This document shows positions 1-7,616 of a stretch of 64,000 nucleotides of DNA, piece by piece. Below the pieces are notes generated by a model. That model was not told the DNA's origin. It ran no database searches and worked only from the letters and a program-made list of their open reading frames with translations. Numbering within the stretch: position 1 is the stretch's first letter; each line of letters starts with the position of its first letter. Source of the DNA: Yersinia hibernica. GTDB lineage: Bacteria; Pseudomonadota; Gammaproteobacteria; Enterobacterales; Enterobacteriaceae. The stretch lies in contig NZ_CP032487.1 in NCBI RefSeq assembly GCF_004124235.1, forward strand, positions 682,001 through 746,000. The letters are read 5' to 3'. The position numbers were made by a program, and so were the translations under genes.

Positions 1-1195
1 CGTAGACGCTAAACAGCATTTGTGCCGAGGTGTGTCCCATTTGCATTGCAATAAATGCAGGGTTCGCCCCAGCGGATAATGACCAACACGCGAAAGTATG
101 GCGCGATTGGTATGCATTTCGATGTCGCAGTTTAGCCCGTTTCACTGCCCGATCCCAGCTATCAGCTAGAGCAGTTGGTGTAAAACGTTCACCAGCTCTA
201 TTTCCTTTTGCATTTATCTTCGGATCGAACACGAAAGTGCATAGATCTGTACGGCTTTTGCCATGCTCTCGCATCAACACTTTTACTTTGCTGGTGGGTT
301 TTAACCGCGTTAATGCCTGTTGCTTTCTTAATGCTTCCTTCGCTGGTTCCATCAGAAAAATAGTGCGATCGGTACCGGCCTCAGTTTTTGGCAAAGTGTA
401 TTGTTTCACACTAGTCCAGTTCCGCCGAACCGTTAATGTGCCAGCTTCCAGATCGATATCTTCCCAAGCCAATGCACAAAGCTCCCCATGACGAAGGCCG
501 GTATAGACAGCAATTGTCCAGATATTGGCGGTCTGCTCATTTAGGCAGGCAGAAATAAAGCGAGTGAATTCATCTCTCGATAAAGGGTCTGGCCGGACTC
601 TGGCGCGCTTAAGTTTACTGACTGATGTGGTGGGATCTTCTTTTAAATAGCCACTTTCCACCGCGAATTTTACAGCGCCTTTCATACAGATCACATAATC
701 GTTAACTGTGGCCACAGTCCTACCAACAGGTATCACTTTCTTATTTCTTGCTGGCCGGTGGTGTCCGGTTAACAGTTCATTTCTCATCGCGAAAATATCT
801 TCACTGGTAAGAGAGCTGATCATTCGACTTTGGCCCAATATGCGACCACATGTCTCCAGTTTCACTTTGTACCGCCGCAAGGTGTTAAGTGACAATTCTG
901 GCTGCTTCAACTCAAGCCAACGATCAAATAGAGCTTTCACGCTTAATTCTCGGGTGCTATTGGTGGCGAACCGATGGGCGTTTGGTGATTCAGGAAACTG
1001 ACGCGCGTAATCAAATGAACCCGTTTTAATTGAGTAAACAATTGACTGGCGCATCTCGCTGGCCATCTTTCTATTTTTGGGAGTATCCGGTATACCGAGG
1101 GATTCACGGAATCGTTCATTCTGATACATAAACCAAATCCGTAAAAAACCACCGTGGTTCTCCACCCCGGTGGGATAGATAATTTTCTTCTGCAT
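1..1195 (-). CDS. int: Phage integrase (tyrosine recombinase), 3' end outside window
   Basis: Catalyses site-specific insertion and excision of the prophage. Reading the minus strand from the ATG at 1195 gives an uninterrupted frame of 398 codons to the window edge. The N-terminal 60 or so residues look like an arm-type DNA-binding domain, followed by a core-binding domain and the catalytic domain. The box I arginine is in TGLRHGEL (about R235), the box II arginine is in YQSRHTFA (about R365), and the C-terminal MGHTSAQMLFSVY places the nucleophilic tyrosine on the last complete codon of the window (bases 2-4). The box II histidine is a tyrosine here, as in many phage integrases. It is the last gene of the left operon, 19 bp after the excisionase-like gene. 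attL must lie outside the window. Family assignment is firm; only a short C-terminal tail is missing. Confidence 0.95.
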   Translation of the reverse strand, partial: MQKKIIYPTGVENHGGFLRIWFMYQNERFRESLGIPDTPKNRKMASEMRQSIVYSIKTGSFDYARQFPESPNAHRFATNSTRELSVKALFDRWLELKQPELSLNTLRRYKVKLETCGRILGQSRMISSLTSEDIFAMRNELLTGHHRPARNKKVIPVGRTVATVNDYVICMKGAVKFAVESGYLKEDPTTSVSKLKRARVRPDPLSRDEFTRFISACLNEQTANIWTIAVYTGLRHGELCALAWEDIDLEAGTLTVRRNWTSVKQYTLPKTEAGTDRTIFLMEPAKEALRKQQALTRLKPTSKVKVLMREHGKSRTDLCTFVFDPKINAKGNRAGERFTPTALADSWDRAVKRAKLRHRNAYQSRHTFACWSLSAGANPAFIAMQMGHTSAQMLFSVY

Positions 1196-1214
1196 GATTC
1201 GCCCTTATGGGGAA

Positions 1215-1478
1215 TTATACCGCTGGCTGTTTTGTAGCCTGATTAGCAAACCATAGGTTTATGGCAGTGACGTTATAGAGCGCCTCACTGGTTTTGCTTG
1301 GTGTACCTGTTGGCGAAACCAATAACCACTCCTTTCCCTGCCTCCACCCGCGCTGGCGGTATGAGCGTATTTTCTCAAAGCTAAAGCCAGTGATTGAGCT
1401 TAAAATAGCTTTTGTCACCCACTCGTTAGCTTGGAGCTGTATCATGCTTGGCAAATCAACAACTGTAAGATCTACCAT
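1215..1478 (-). CDS. xis: Excisionase-like protein
   Basis: A small basic protein of 87 residues next to the integrase. The central segment, with W, then TGFSFEKIRSYRQRGWRQG, then KEW, an NVTAINLWF stretch and a short tail, resembles the Exc/Xis-like family of enterobacterial phages, which bend DNA and direct integrase towards excision. I chose the ATG at 1478 because GGAGGGG lies six bases upstream; an upstream in-frame GTG at 1493 sits inside that ribosome binding site. Position directly before int supports the role. The family call rests on the W..S.TG..F..I..YR..GWR pattern and context, not on a search. Confidence 0.7.
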   Translation of the reverse strand: MVDLTVVDLPSMIQLQANEWVTKAILSSITGFSFEKIRSYRQRGWRQGKEWLLVSPTGTPSKTSEALYNVTAINLWFANQATKQPAV

Positions 1479-1556
1479 TATTAACCCCTCCACACTGTTT
1501 ATTTAAAGGCCCACCGCAAACGGGCCGTGACTAAAATTATTTGGTAACTCAAGTAG

Positions 1557-1673
1557 TCATCCCTGAACGCCCTTCATAAAATCACCCACTACATAGACAA
1601 CCAGGCATATAAAGAACAGAGTGAGAATTATCACTACTAATATCTCGGTTGGTAATCTGATTCGTTTCATCAT
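1557..1673 (-). CDS. Small single-span membrane protein, 38 aa
   Basis: A 38-codon frame begins with ATGATG at 1673, overlapping the stop codon of the upstream gene (ATGA), and ends with TGA at 1557. After a basic start (MMKRIR) comes one hydrophobic helix of about 20 residues rich in I, L, V and F, then a short tail with D and K. This is the architecture of a small inner-membrane phage protein. I do not recognise a family. The translational overlap with the 92-residue gene and the clean membrane segment argue that it is expressed. Confidence 0.5.
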   Translation of the reverse strand: MMKRIRLPTEILVVIILTLFFICLVVYVVGDFMKGVQG

Positions 1674-1948
1674 TTCACCTGTTTAGCAGTAACGCCGTGA
1701 CGATTTAACACACCAATAATTAATTCCCGCTTACAGCCGATCGCTGGTACATCGCGCAATTCATTTACCAGCATTGAGAAAACATGCCGTAGTAATGGCT
1801 TCTGCTCCCCCTTAATTGCCGCCAGTTCTGCGCGTAAATCCAATAACTCAGCCGCCATTTGTGTAACGATAGGGCTTTGAGCGCCGCCGATATCGCACGC
1901 ACCCGGATTAGCGATTTTCTGTAGTTGCTGCTCAGTTAGCTTGTTCAT
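1670..1948 (-). CDS. Hypothetical left-operon protein, 92 aa
   Basis: A 92-residue protein, predicted mostly helical, with an acidic and leucine-rich first half (TEQQLQKIANPG, MAAELLDLRAELAAIKG) and a basic C-terminus. No catalytic motif is visible and I do not recognise the family. Its ATG overlaps the end of the upstream 103-residue gene and its stop overlaps the start of the small membrane protein, so it is part of a tightly coupled left operon. An accessory early-phage role is inferred from position only. Confidence 0.6.
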   Translation of the reverse strand: MNKLTEQQLQKIANPGACDIGGAQSPIVTQMAAELLDLRAELAAIKGEQKPLLRHVFSMLVNELRDVPAIGCKRELIIGVLNRHGVTAKQVK

Positions 1949-2256
1949 ACAACGCCCTCAGCTAAATAGTGTCGATATGGGGGGGCCTGTCGATTCCTGC
2001 GACATATTTCTGACATTGCATTTAAGTAATTAAGACTACGAACCATGCCTAGCGCTGTACGACGAGAGCGCAACCGGTTTGATTTACCTGTAGACCGACG
2101 ATGCTTACGGATAACCTTTCGATTATGCGCGTTCATAACCACAACCCAGCGGTTGAGGGGCTTATTTTTATAGGGGGAATTGCACTTCTCCCATTTGCTG
2201 ACTCGCTCGGCCATGTAAGCTTCAGTCAGGTCTTTTAAATAAGATACCTTTCCCAC
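1945..2256 (-). CDS. Hypothetical basic protein, 103 aa
   Basis: A strongly basic protein with clusters of R and K in the middle (HNRKVIRKHRRSTGKSNRLR) that would suit nucleic-acid binding. Translation most likely starts at a GTG (2256) that overlaps the TAG of the preceding gene. The stop overlaps the ATG of the next gene. No named family is recognised. The arginine-rich patch suggests DNA or RNA contact, but nothing in the sequence proves it. Confidence 0.55.
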   Translation of the reverse strand: MGKVSYLKDLTEAYMAERVSKWEKCNSPYKNKPLNRWVVVMNAHNRKVIRKHRRSTGKSNRLRSRRTALGMVRSLNYLNAMSEICRRNRQAPPYRHYLAEGVV

Positions 2257-2480
2257 TACTCACCCCCTTCAACCGGAACTGGAAGCCAATGAATAACGTG
2301 ATTGGAGTCATAGCATTTACCATCAACAACAATCACGCCCCCGCTTTTACGTCGATATGACCCCACTCCAACCCCTAAATAATTCCCGGACTCATCCCAT
2401 GCTTTAACTTGGGTGCCAATGTTTGGGCGCACTCGTGGAAAGAACCACGCATATTCGCCGGTATCAGTTTTAAATCGCAC
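2256..2480 (-). CDS. Hypothetical phage protein, 74 aa (DUF551-like end)
   Basis: A 74-residue protein predicted as mostly beta strands (W, F, Y, G and V-rich), with the C-terminal HVIHWLPVPVEGGE recalling the HW.PLP ending of DUF551-type phage proteins. Start is GTG at 2480, overlapping the TAG of the upstream 46-codon frame. The last six residues, PVEGGE, are identical to those of the upstream gene because the junction DNA is duplicated (2254-2277 and 2478-2501). Function unknown. Confidence 0.55.
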   Translation of the reverse strand: MRFKTDTGEYAWFFPRVRPNIGTQVKAWDESGNYLGVGVGSYRRKSGGVIVVDGKCYDSNHVIHWLPVPVEGGE

Positions 2481-2620
2481 TACTCACCCCCTTCAACCGG
2501 ATTGCTTTCAGGTGCAGCGGCTAACATGGCTCGGTAAATTTCATCGAACTGAACGCAGAAAATAGAATCATCGTCTATGTCGTAAACCACATCATCACAT
2601 TCCATTGCCGCTGCAATCAT
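2480..2620 (-). CDS. Small phage protein, 46 aa
   Basis: A 46-codon frame starting at the ATG at 2620, which overlaps the TGA of the Ead-like gene (ATGA). It is acidic in its first half and carries IYRAMLAAAPES, a signature often seen at the ends of Ead/Ea22-like and related enterobacterial phage proteins. It may therefore be the separated C-terminal piece of a longer Ead-like protein. No enzymatic motif. The stop overlaps the GTG start of the next gene. Confidence 0.5.
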   Translation of the reverse strand: MIAAAMECDDVVYDIDDDSIFCVQFDEIYRAMLAAAPESNPVEGGE

Positions 2621-3363
2621 TTCCGCTGTAGGCTTAATCGGAACCAGTCCGGCACAAGTAGCCGCGCCTCTGCTGCCTCTGCGCGTTGTTTCAATTCGGT
2701 GTTTTCATCTTCCACAGCCAAGCGCTTCCTGAACTGAGCCTTTCGGCTAGCTTTGACGTTATTAATTGCCAAATCCTTCATGTAGAGCTGATGCTCTGCA
2801 TTTGCTAAACGTTGCTGGAATTCCTGATTAAGCAGGTCGTCACGCTCTTTCTCTGCTGCTTTCAATTCATCGAAATACTTATCTGCTGCGGCACTGGCAT
2901 CAAAAGCCCACTGCCTCCACGTCACAGGCCATAAAGGGCCGCAACCATTAGGACACGGCTCAGTCTTGTTATCGCCGGGGCCGGTTGTTCCGGATTTCAT
3001 GTAGAGATTGGTTTTAGTCAGTTGGAATTTACACTTTGCACAATGCAGAGCACCCGGAACTAAGGCGGCAACTTTTAACTCACTGACTTGCGCCTCTGCT
3101 GCCTCGGCGCGTCGCGAAATATTCAGGTTTGCCGTGATTAAGAGGTCTTTTTGTGCGAATAGCTCCTGTTTTACCTGCTCGTTTTGCTGATAACCCGCCA
3201 GGAATTCATCACGTTCTTTCTCTGCCGCTTCGATAGCGCGGAAAACTTCGTCAAAGAAATCAGCAGTTTTATCTAGGATGAAAGTTTGATGTCCATCGAC
3301 AGTTAAAAGGCCAATGATATTTGCTGCCTCACTACGCAGGACTTCTATATGCTTATTCACCAT
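2617..3363 (-). CDS. Ead/Ea22-like accessory protein with zinc ribbon
   Basis: A 248-residue protein made of coiled-coil stretches (repeats of RAEAAEA and AAEKERD) around a central metal-binding-like module at about residues 107-150: HCAKC, then EPCPNGCG, then WRQWAF. The AEAAEA.VSEL and CxxC modules are typical of the Ead/Ea22-like family of lambdoid left arms. The role in the host cell is not established for the family. The ATG at 3363 overlaps the stop of the upstream zinc-finger gene, which suggests coupled translation. Confidence 0.7.
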   Translation of the reverse strand: MVNKHIEVLRSEAANIIGLLTVDGHQTFILDKTADFFDEVFRAIEAAEKERDEFLAGYQQNEQVKQELFAQKDLLITANLNISRRAEAAEAQVSELKVAALVPGALHCAKCKFQLTKTNLYMKSGTTGPGDNKTEPCPNGCGPLWPVTWRQWAFDASAAADKYFDELKAAEKERDDLLNQEFQQRLANAEHQLYMKDLAINNVKASRKAQFRKRLAVEDENTELKQRAEAAEARLLVPDWFRLSLQRK

Positions 3364-3563
3364 GCCTCCTCAAGCTCATCCCAGCAGATATATGCTTCTT
3401 CTGGGCTGTCTATTTCAGCGTGGCCTTGCAACCCACATTTAGGACAGTTAGCTTTATCATTGAAGTTAATCATTCCAACTGGAGCCGCAGTTTCCACAAT
3501 CACTGGCGAATGGTCACAACGTGCGCACCACAGCCATTTTATTTCGCGTTTTTCTTTGCCCAT
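3357..3563 (-). CDS. Small zinc-finger phage protein, 68 aa
   Basis: A short protein with two CxxC pairs, WCARC near residue 13 and CPKCG near residue 40, plus a nearby histidine. This fits a zinc ribbon. It resembles the small restriction-alleviation (Lar)-like and other zinc-ribbon proteins of phage left arms, but the family cannot be fixed by eye. The start at 3563 is chosen because GGGGAGG precedes it; an in-frame GTG nine bases upstream would bury that site. The stop overlaps the next gene. Confidence 0.6.
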   Translation of the reverse strand: MGKEKREIKWLWCARCDHSPVIVETAAPVGMINFNDKANCPKCGLQGHAEIDSPEEAYICWDELEEAW

Positions 3564-3564
3564 A

Positions 3565-4509
3565 TCACTCACCTCCCCGCAGACTGGCGGCGAACCTTTC
3601 AGCGGTTACTGCTTGAGCATTAAGTCGGTCAAATACATAGTGATCACCACGACTCAATGACTCTTTAGCTTGTACCTTTAAGAATTCAGCAAATTCGATT
3701 GAACCCTGCGCCTTTATCTCGTTAATCGCCTGAGTGGTGGCTGGGGTTTCCGATTTGATTATTTCTACTGCTTTAGCGTGAGTTATATGACCAGCCATAT
3801 TTTCATCAAACCAGCCTTGTAATCCATTCACCTCCATTCCATCTGGAATTTCCAACTGAGCCTCGTCAGTAGTACCCTCAAGCCATTCCCTTGCTTGACC
3901 TAAATTACCTTGAGTAATGCAGAAAAGAGCCGCTTGTGTACCCATCACGGTGCGATGCAGTAACCATGCATTTGATAACTCACTGGCGGCCTTATCGGTA
4001 AGCACTGCATTCTCGCCAACCAACTGTTGCACTCTGGCAATAGTGTCACCAGCCACAGCCCCGGTAATACCAAGAGCCTCAGCAATCAAGGTGCAGGTGT
4101 TAAGTGCTGCGTCACGTTCAGACTTGAGTTCTGCGATGGTATTTCTTGCATCGGCATAGCCATCTAATACCACGGGTAGTAATTCAGACTCAGTGAGTAG
4201 AGCATTAAATTTAGGATGTGTGGCAACGTGATCAGCGTCTGGATCTTGGAAGTTATATATAAGGGTGTTATATGCCCCCATGAAGCGCCCAAAACCGCCG
4301 TGGCCTTGTACAAGTGAATCCCAGGCAACGGCAATAAACGTGCGTTCTTCATCACTTATCTCTCGATCATCAAGACGCTCTAAAAATTGCTCAGATGATT
4401 CCCTGTTCCAGCGATCCTCCGCTGCTTCAGCGGCGTGAAATAGTTTCCAAAGAGATTCCACTTCATCTTCACTTGGCCTTGCCATTTTTACCGTTATTGT
4501 TTTAGACAT
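3565..4509 (-). CDS. Ead/Ea22-like long accessory protein
   Basis: A 314-residue protein from the ATG at 4509, which has an AGGGGA ribosome site; the frame extends further upstream without such a site. Predicted long helices run from about residue 110 (IAELKSERDAALN), and the C-terminus (EIKAQGSIEFAEFL, AVTAERFAASLRGG) is the pattern seen at the ends of Ead/Ea22-like proteins of lambdoid phages. No catalytic residues are evident. Most likely an early accessory protein from the left operon acting on host or competing phage; that role is inferred. Confidence 0.6.
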   Translation of the reverse strand: MSKTITVKMARPSEDEVESLWKLFHAAEAAEDRWNRESSEQFLERLDDREISDEERTFIAVAWDSLVQGHGGFGRFMGAYNTLIYNFQDPDADHVATHPKFNALLTESELLPVVLDGYADARNTIAELKSERDAALNTCTLIAEALGITGAVAGDTIARVQQLVGENAVLTDKAASELSNAWLLHRTVMGTQAALFCITQGNLGQAREWLEGTTDEAQLEIPDGMEVNGLQGWFDENMAGHITHAKAVEIIKSETPATTQAINEIKAQGSIEFAEFLKVQAKESLSRGDHYVFDRLNAQAVTAERFAASLRGGE

Positions 4510-4519
4510 GATTTTCCCC

Positions 4520-5035
4520 TTATCGCCTAGTAGCCGTACGTAGACGATCATAGATTTCACCGGCTAGAACACGCTCTTCACCTAAATCACACGCTGCAAA
4601 GTATTCATGCGCTGCCGTAACTGCAATTTGATGCTTATTGAACAACTCCGTTTTTAATGCTTCAAGATGGCAACGCTCTCTGTGGGCTGCTAATGCTTCC
4701 GGATCGCATTCGATGGGGCGCAACCAAAGACAAACTGGCCCCTCTTCTGTGTCATGTATTGAAGCCATAAACCAACCATCGCCATCTGGTGGAGTGGGTT
4801 GCCACATGCTGACATTACAGCCAACAGAGTCGAACGCAGCTTTAAGCTCTTCTGCATTTTCTTCGCTATCCATCCAACCTATCGCGCCAGTAACACGGTT
4901 AAGTGCTTTCCACGCATCGTATTCACCTTCAACACCAAACTCATTACCATTTGCAGGCTCAAAGAAATCGGGATGAGTCCAGAAACCCAAAGCGTCACGT
5001 TCAACAGGTGCGGCGGTAATTGTCTTGATCATCAT
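4520..5035 (-). CDS. Hypothetical left-operon protein, 171 aa
   Basis: A 171-residue acidic protein with many tryptophans in the first two thirds (FWTHPDFF, GEYDAWKAL, GWFMAS) and a helical C-terminal third. It starts at the ATG at 5035, whose ATGA overlaps the stop of the DUF1482 gene. I do not recognise the family. Its place among Ead-like genes suggests another non-essential left-arm gene. Confidence 0.55.
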   Translation of the reverse strand: MMIKTITAAPVERDALGFWTHPDFFEPANGNEFGVEGEYDAWKALNRVTGAIGWMDSEENAEELKAAFDSVGCNVSMWQPTPPDGDGWFMASIHDTEEGPVCLWLRPIECDPEALAAHRERCHLEALKTELFNKHQIAVTAAHEYFAACDLGEERVLAGEIYDRLRTATRR

Positions 5036-5208
5036 TGTTTCCTCGCATAGAGAACGCCATCAACCGGCAGGCATTCATATTCAGGTGGTAGGCCTTGTTG
5101 CTGTAGGTCTGCCATGCAGTTCTTATCATCCGGATAGACGTAGCCTTGAGGCTCGTACTGGCACGGCTGGAAGGTGTAGCAGACGAGTAAAAACAGGCCG
5201 TACATCAT
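5032..5208 (-). CDS. DUF1482-type small protein
   Basis: A 58-residue protein starting with a hydrophobic segment (MMYGLFLLVCYTFQPC), followed by the short pattern of a lone Asp/Lys stretch, CMADLQQQGLPPEYECLPVDG. This matches the layout of the DUF1482 family found in many enterobacterial prophages: an N-terminal hydrophobic helix, a KxCMA segment, and a Cys near the end. Function is unknown. The ATG at 5208 overlaps the TGA of the upstream HD-domain gene. A longer frame upstream to 5325 is overlap with that gene and is not used. Confidence 0.65.
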   Translation of the reverse strand: MMYGLFLLVCYTFQPCQYEPQGYVYPDDKNCMADLQQQGLPPEYECLPVDGVLYARKQ

Positions 5209-5735
5209 GATTGGATGGCCCCGGTTAGCTCTTTGAAGCGAGTCAAGAAAGCGATCCGAGCATCCCGTGATGACATTGGCACTATTGCCATTTCTGCCGG
5301 TGGAATACCTGCCAGCATGGGCCACTCTTTACCATCATCGATGTCCAACTCTTGGCGCTCGGTGGTTAGCATCACCAGATCGCAGTAGTGGACGACCTCG
5401 GACATTTTGGCAGGCAACCCAAAGGTTTCACGAATGACGGTATCGACCTGCTGCTCAATAGCCTGGTAATCAGGCAGTAGGCGTTTAAGAGGTGAGGGGA
5501 TATCTTTGCAATATGCCTCGGTTGCATCATGCAGCAGAGCTTCAAGGGCAAATTCTTCTGGCACAATCGTGCTTATTAACAAGCAATGTTGGGCCACGCT
5601 ATAGAAATTAGGCAGGTGACCAGCAAAACGGCATTCATGTGATAACGCCTGCGCGATATCTTCAATACAAATACTGCTGGTGACTGGTTTTAGATAATCA
5701 AAGTCCAGCCCTGAATAAGTCGTGATATAAGACAT
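5205..5735 (-). CDS. HD-domain phosphohydrolase, YfdR-like
   Basis: A 176-residue protein of the HD superfamily. Metal ligands are visible: H33 (LSHECRF), H50 (VAQHCLL) and the HD pair at 69-70 in EALLHDATEAY. The best fit is the YfdR group from prophage CPS-53, related to 5'-deoxynucleotidases. It is likely to dephosphorylate nucleotides in the cytoplasm. GGAG of the recurring GTGTGGAG box lies before the ATG at 5735; the frame extends upstream to 5783 without a better site. It sits next to a YfdQ-like gene, as in CPS-53, which supports the call. Confidence 0.8.
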   Translation of the reverse strand: MSYITTYSGLDFDYLKPVTSSICIEDIAQALSHECRFAGHLPNFYSVAQHCLLISTIVPEEFALEALLHDATEAYCKDIPSPLKRLLPDYQAIEQQVDTVIRETFGLPAKMSEVVHYCDLVMLTTERQELDIDDGKEWPMLAGIPPAEMAIVPMSSRDARIAFLTRFKELTGAIQS

Positions 5736-5828
5736 AAATATACTCCACACGGTTTTTAGGTAATACCCCGCCAAATACCCCATTGCTGGGATATTTGAAG
5801 TGACACTAATAAGTTAAGGTTTAATTAA

Positions 5829-6656
5829 TTACGCTTTAAATTTACCGATGAAAGTTTCAATTTCTACGTCTTTAAATTTACCGGTGAGAAGTTCCAAAAA
5901 CTCAACGGCAATCTTTTCTTCTTCTGCTTCTAATTGAACAATGCGCAATACCAATACTGGGAAATTACCACCCGTGAGAATGCTATAGCGTAATTTAAAA
6001 CGACGCTCTCCTAATCCCTCATAAGGAATAAATTTGAATTCAAATGCAGCAGGCATAACATCTTTGCTTTTTGCTTCAACACTTTCCATTATGGAACGCT
6101 TAGCGCTGAAATCTTGGTCTTCATGATCGGCTGAACTTGTCTGTTCAATAGTAATGCGGCGAACTGCACCCACGGATTTCTTTATATCCAGCACAACACC
6201 ATCAGCATCAAATGCCAGTAAGAACTCACGATAATCTTCCAGCCATTCAGCAAGTTCTTTTTGAGTCTGTTTGCGGCCATCAATGTTAAGCAGTTCGCGG
6301 AATGGGGCCGTTTTCTTGAGTGACAGACTGGCTGTGTTATCCGCATGTCCGGGATTAGATAACGTGCCAATATTAAAGATGGTTTGTGCGCGCATTTCAT
6401 CAGCATCAATAAAACAGCGAACACCTTCACCAGCATAGCCAGAAGAATATTTTACATACTCATCAATGCTGCTGGTTTCCATAGAACCACGGAAGCGGTA
6501 GCGCTCAAGATTGAATTGCTCAAGGCTTTTAACTGAGACGCTAGCGGGTAAAGCAATGGTATCGCAATCTGTATCAGCTAATTTCCGTTCAACTAATGTC
6601 GCTAATACCATATCGCGAATTTCAGTGATAGCTGATGAATCTAATTGTTGAGACAT
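5829..6656 (-). CDS. YfdQ-like protein (DUF2303)
   Basis: A 275-residue cytoplasmic protein of the DUF2303 family, named for E. coli YfdQ. Visible family features are the segment around LEQFNLERYRFRGSMET, the LKKTAPFRELL and ELAEWLEDYREFL stretches, and the C-terminal FKFIPYEGL and RFKLRYSI blocks. Biochemical role unknown. The order yfdP-like, yfdQ, yfdR matches the CPS-53 prophage. The gene has its own spacing of 41 bp to the upstream gene. Confidence 0.85.
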   Translation of the reverse strand: MSQQLDSSAITEIRDMVLATLVERKLADTDCDTIALPASVSVKSLEQFNLERYRFRGSMETSSIDEYVKYSSGYAGEGVRCFIDADEMRAQTIFNIGTLSNPGHADNTASLSLKKTAPFRELLNIDGRKQTQKELAEWLEDYREFLLAFDADGVVLDIKKSVGAVRRITIEQTSSADHEDQDFSAKRSIMESVEAKSKDVMPAAFEFKFIPYEGLGERRFKLRYSILTGGNFPVLVLRIVQLEAEEEKIAVEFLELLTGKFKDVEIETFIGKFKA

Positions 6657-6697
6657 ATAAAGTCCTTAATAAAAATAACTTGGTGAAGACGAATAAA

Positions 6698-7069
6698 TTA
6701 ATTAACGGTTTTTAATTTCCCATCAGACTCACCATTAATTGTGAATAACTGCCCCTGATCTTCTTGCATAATTGCCAGCTTGCCGCCTTTGCCAACATAC
6801 ATAGGCGTTTCGGTGGTATCTTCTTCGGAGGACTTACCGCGCGGAGTAGGGGTGGTGAATTTCAGCTTATGGCTGATCATGACGCGCTTTTCTTCCATTG
6901 AATTACTCATGCGAGATAGATCAAATTCAATGGTTACCTTGCCTTTGCCGCCATTATTTAGAACGCCTAACGCGGCAGCATTTAAAGCAGCTGATATTTT
7001 ATTTTCGAAAATACCTGCATCCAGCTCACCAAGAAATTCCGGCACCACTGTTTTTCTTTCTTCGCTCAT
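6698..7069 (-). CDS. Hypothetical protein upstream of yfdQ, 123 aa
   Basis: A 123-residue protein with an N-terminal helical half and a C-terminal half that carries a short charged linker (PTPRGKSSEEDTTET). In position it corresponds to yfdP of E. coli CPS-53, but I cannot confirm sequence similarity by eye. It probably works with the DUF2303 protein, since the two are adjacent and share the same transcript. Start at the ATG at 7069, preceded by AGAGGAT. Confidence 0.6.
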   Translation of the reverse strand: MSEERKTVVPEFLGELDAGIFENKISAALNAAALGVLNNGGKGKVTIEFDLSRMSNSMEEKRVMISHKLKFTTPTPRGKSSEEDTTETPMYVGKGGKLAIMQEDQGQLFTINGESDGKLKTVN

Positions 7070-7119
7070 CGGGGTGATCCTCTGTTATGCAGCTTACACT
7101 GCAGGTTAGTTACTCCACA

Positions 7120-7200
7120 CACAGAGAAGAACACCGATCCGGGGGCTTTATACTGTACAGGTTTAAAGGGAAAACCCGCCCGGTGTGCTTCTCTCTGAGT
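7120..7200 (-). ncRNA. Structured RNA in left transcript, possibly C4-like
   Basis: The minus-strand transcript between two left-operon genes contains an imperfect 13-bp inverted repeat: GAGAAGAACACCG at 7124-7136 pairs with CGGTGTGCTTCTC at 7181-7193 with one mismatch. Inside the loop lies a second short GGG-TTTT-CCC element. A 30-codon frame overlaps it. The location and the arms recall C4-type antisense RNAs of P1-like and lambdoid phages, but I am working from memory of that family and the assignment is tentative. Confidence 0.35.
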
Positions 7201-7255
7201 GAAAAGGGCGGCTGCCGAGCTTAACTTTGCTCATATCGGTGATGGCTATAATCAT
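7163..7255 (-). CDS. Possible 30-aa small protein
   Basis: A short frame starts at the ATG at 7255 with AGGGG six bases upstream, thirteen bases after the stop of the 113-residue gene, and ends with TAA at 7163. The peptide begins MIIAITDMSKVKLGS and ends in a Ser/Gly/Pro-rich tail. It overlaps the structured RNA described at 7120-7200. The good ribosome site and operon position are the only support; it may equally be a leader peptide for that structure. Confidence 0.35.
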   Translation of the reverse strand: MIIAITDMSKVKLGSRPFHSERSTPGGFSL

Positions 7256-7267
7256 CACTTACCCCTA

Positions 7268-7609
7268 TTAAAGTGCCTGCTCAGTGTTCTTACCTCTAAC
7301 TGTCAAGACTGGCTTAGCCTTTGAACGCAAGCGACATTCCTTTTCCAAGACCTTTCTTAAGGCGTTCATATTCCGCCTGGTTGATTTCCGGTCACAGCCA
7401 GATGCCATGCCCATTAAGGCTCGCAATGCCGCACCATCACCTCGAGATAAGAATTCAACTTTTATATCTCCACAATGATTTGCAAATTCGATTCCAATTT
7501 CGCGAATTGTCATATTGCGACCGGTGGCTTTTAAGCGGTTCTCTGCGAAGTTAACCGCCTCCAACAGCTTTGATAGCTGGCTATCGTTTAGCTCTTTTTC
7601 GTGATCCAC
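7268..7609 (-). CDS. Hypothetical left-operon protein, 113 aa
   Basis: A protein of about 113 residues, predicted mainly helical, with a basic C-terminus (RKSTRRNMNALRKVLEKECRLRSKAK). The most likely start is the GTG at 7609, with GAGG nearby and little overlap with the preceding gene; a GTG at 7615 is also possible. A longer frame to 7744 would run far inside the preceding gene. Family not recognised. Confidence 0.5.
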   Translation of the reverse strand: MDHEKELNDSQLSKLLEAVNFAENRLKATGRNMTIREIGIEFANHCGDIKVEFLSRGDGAALRALMGMASGCDRKSTRRNMNALRKVLEKECRLRSKAKPVLTVRGKNTEQAL

Positions 7610-7616
7610 TTTCACC

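Noticed and set aside
7148..7162. Possible LexA box near TACTGTACAG
   Set aside because: The CTGT and ACAG halves overlap directly without the eight-base gap that LexA needs.
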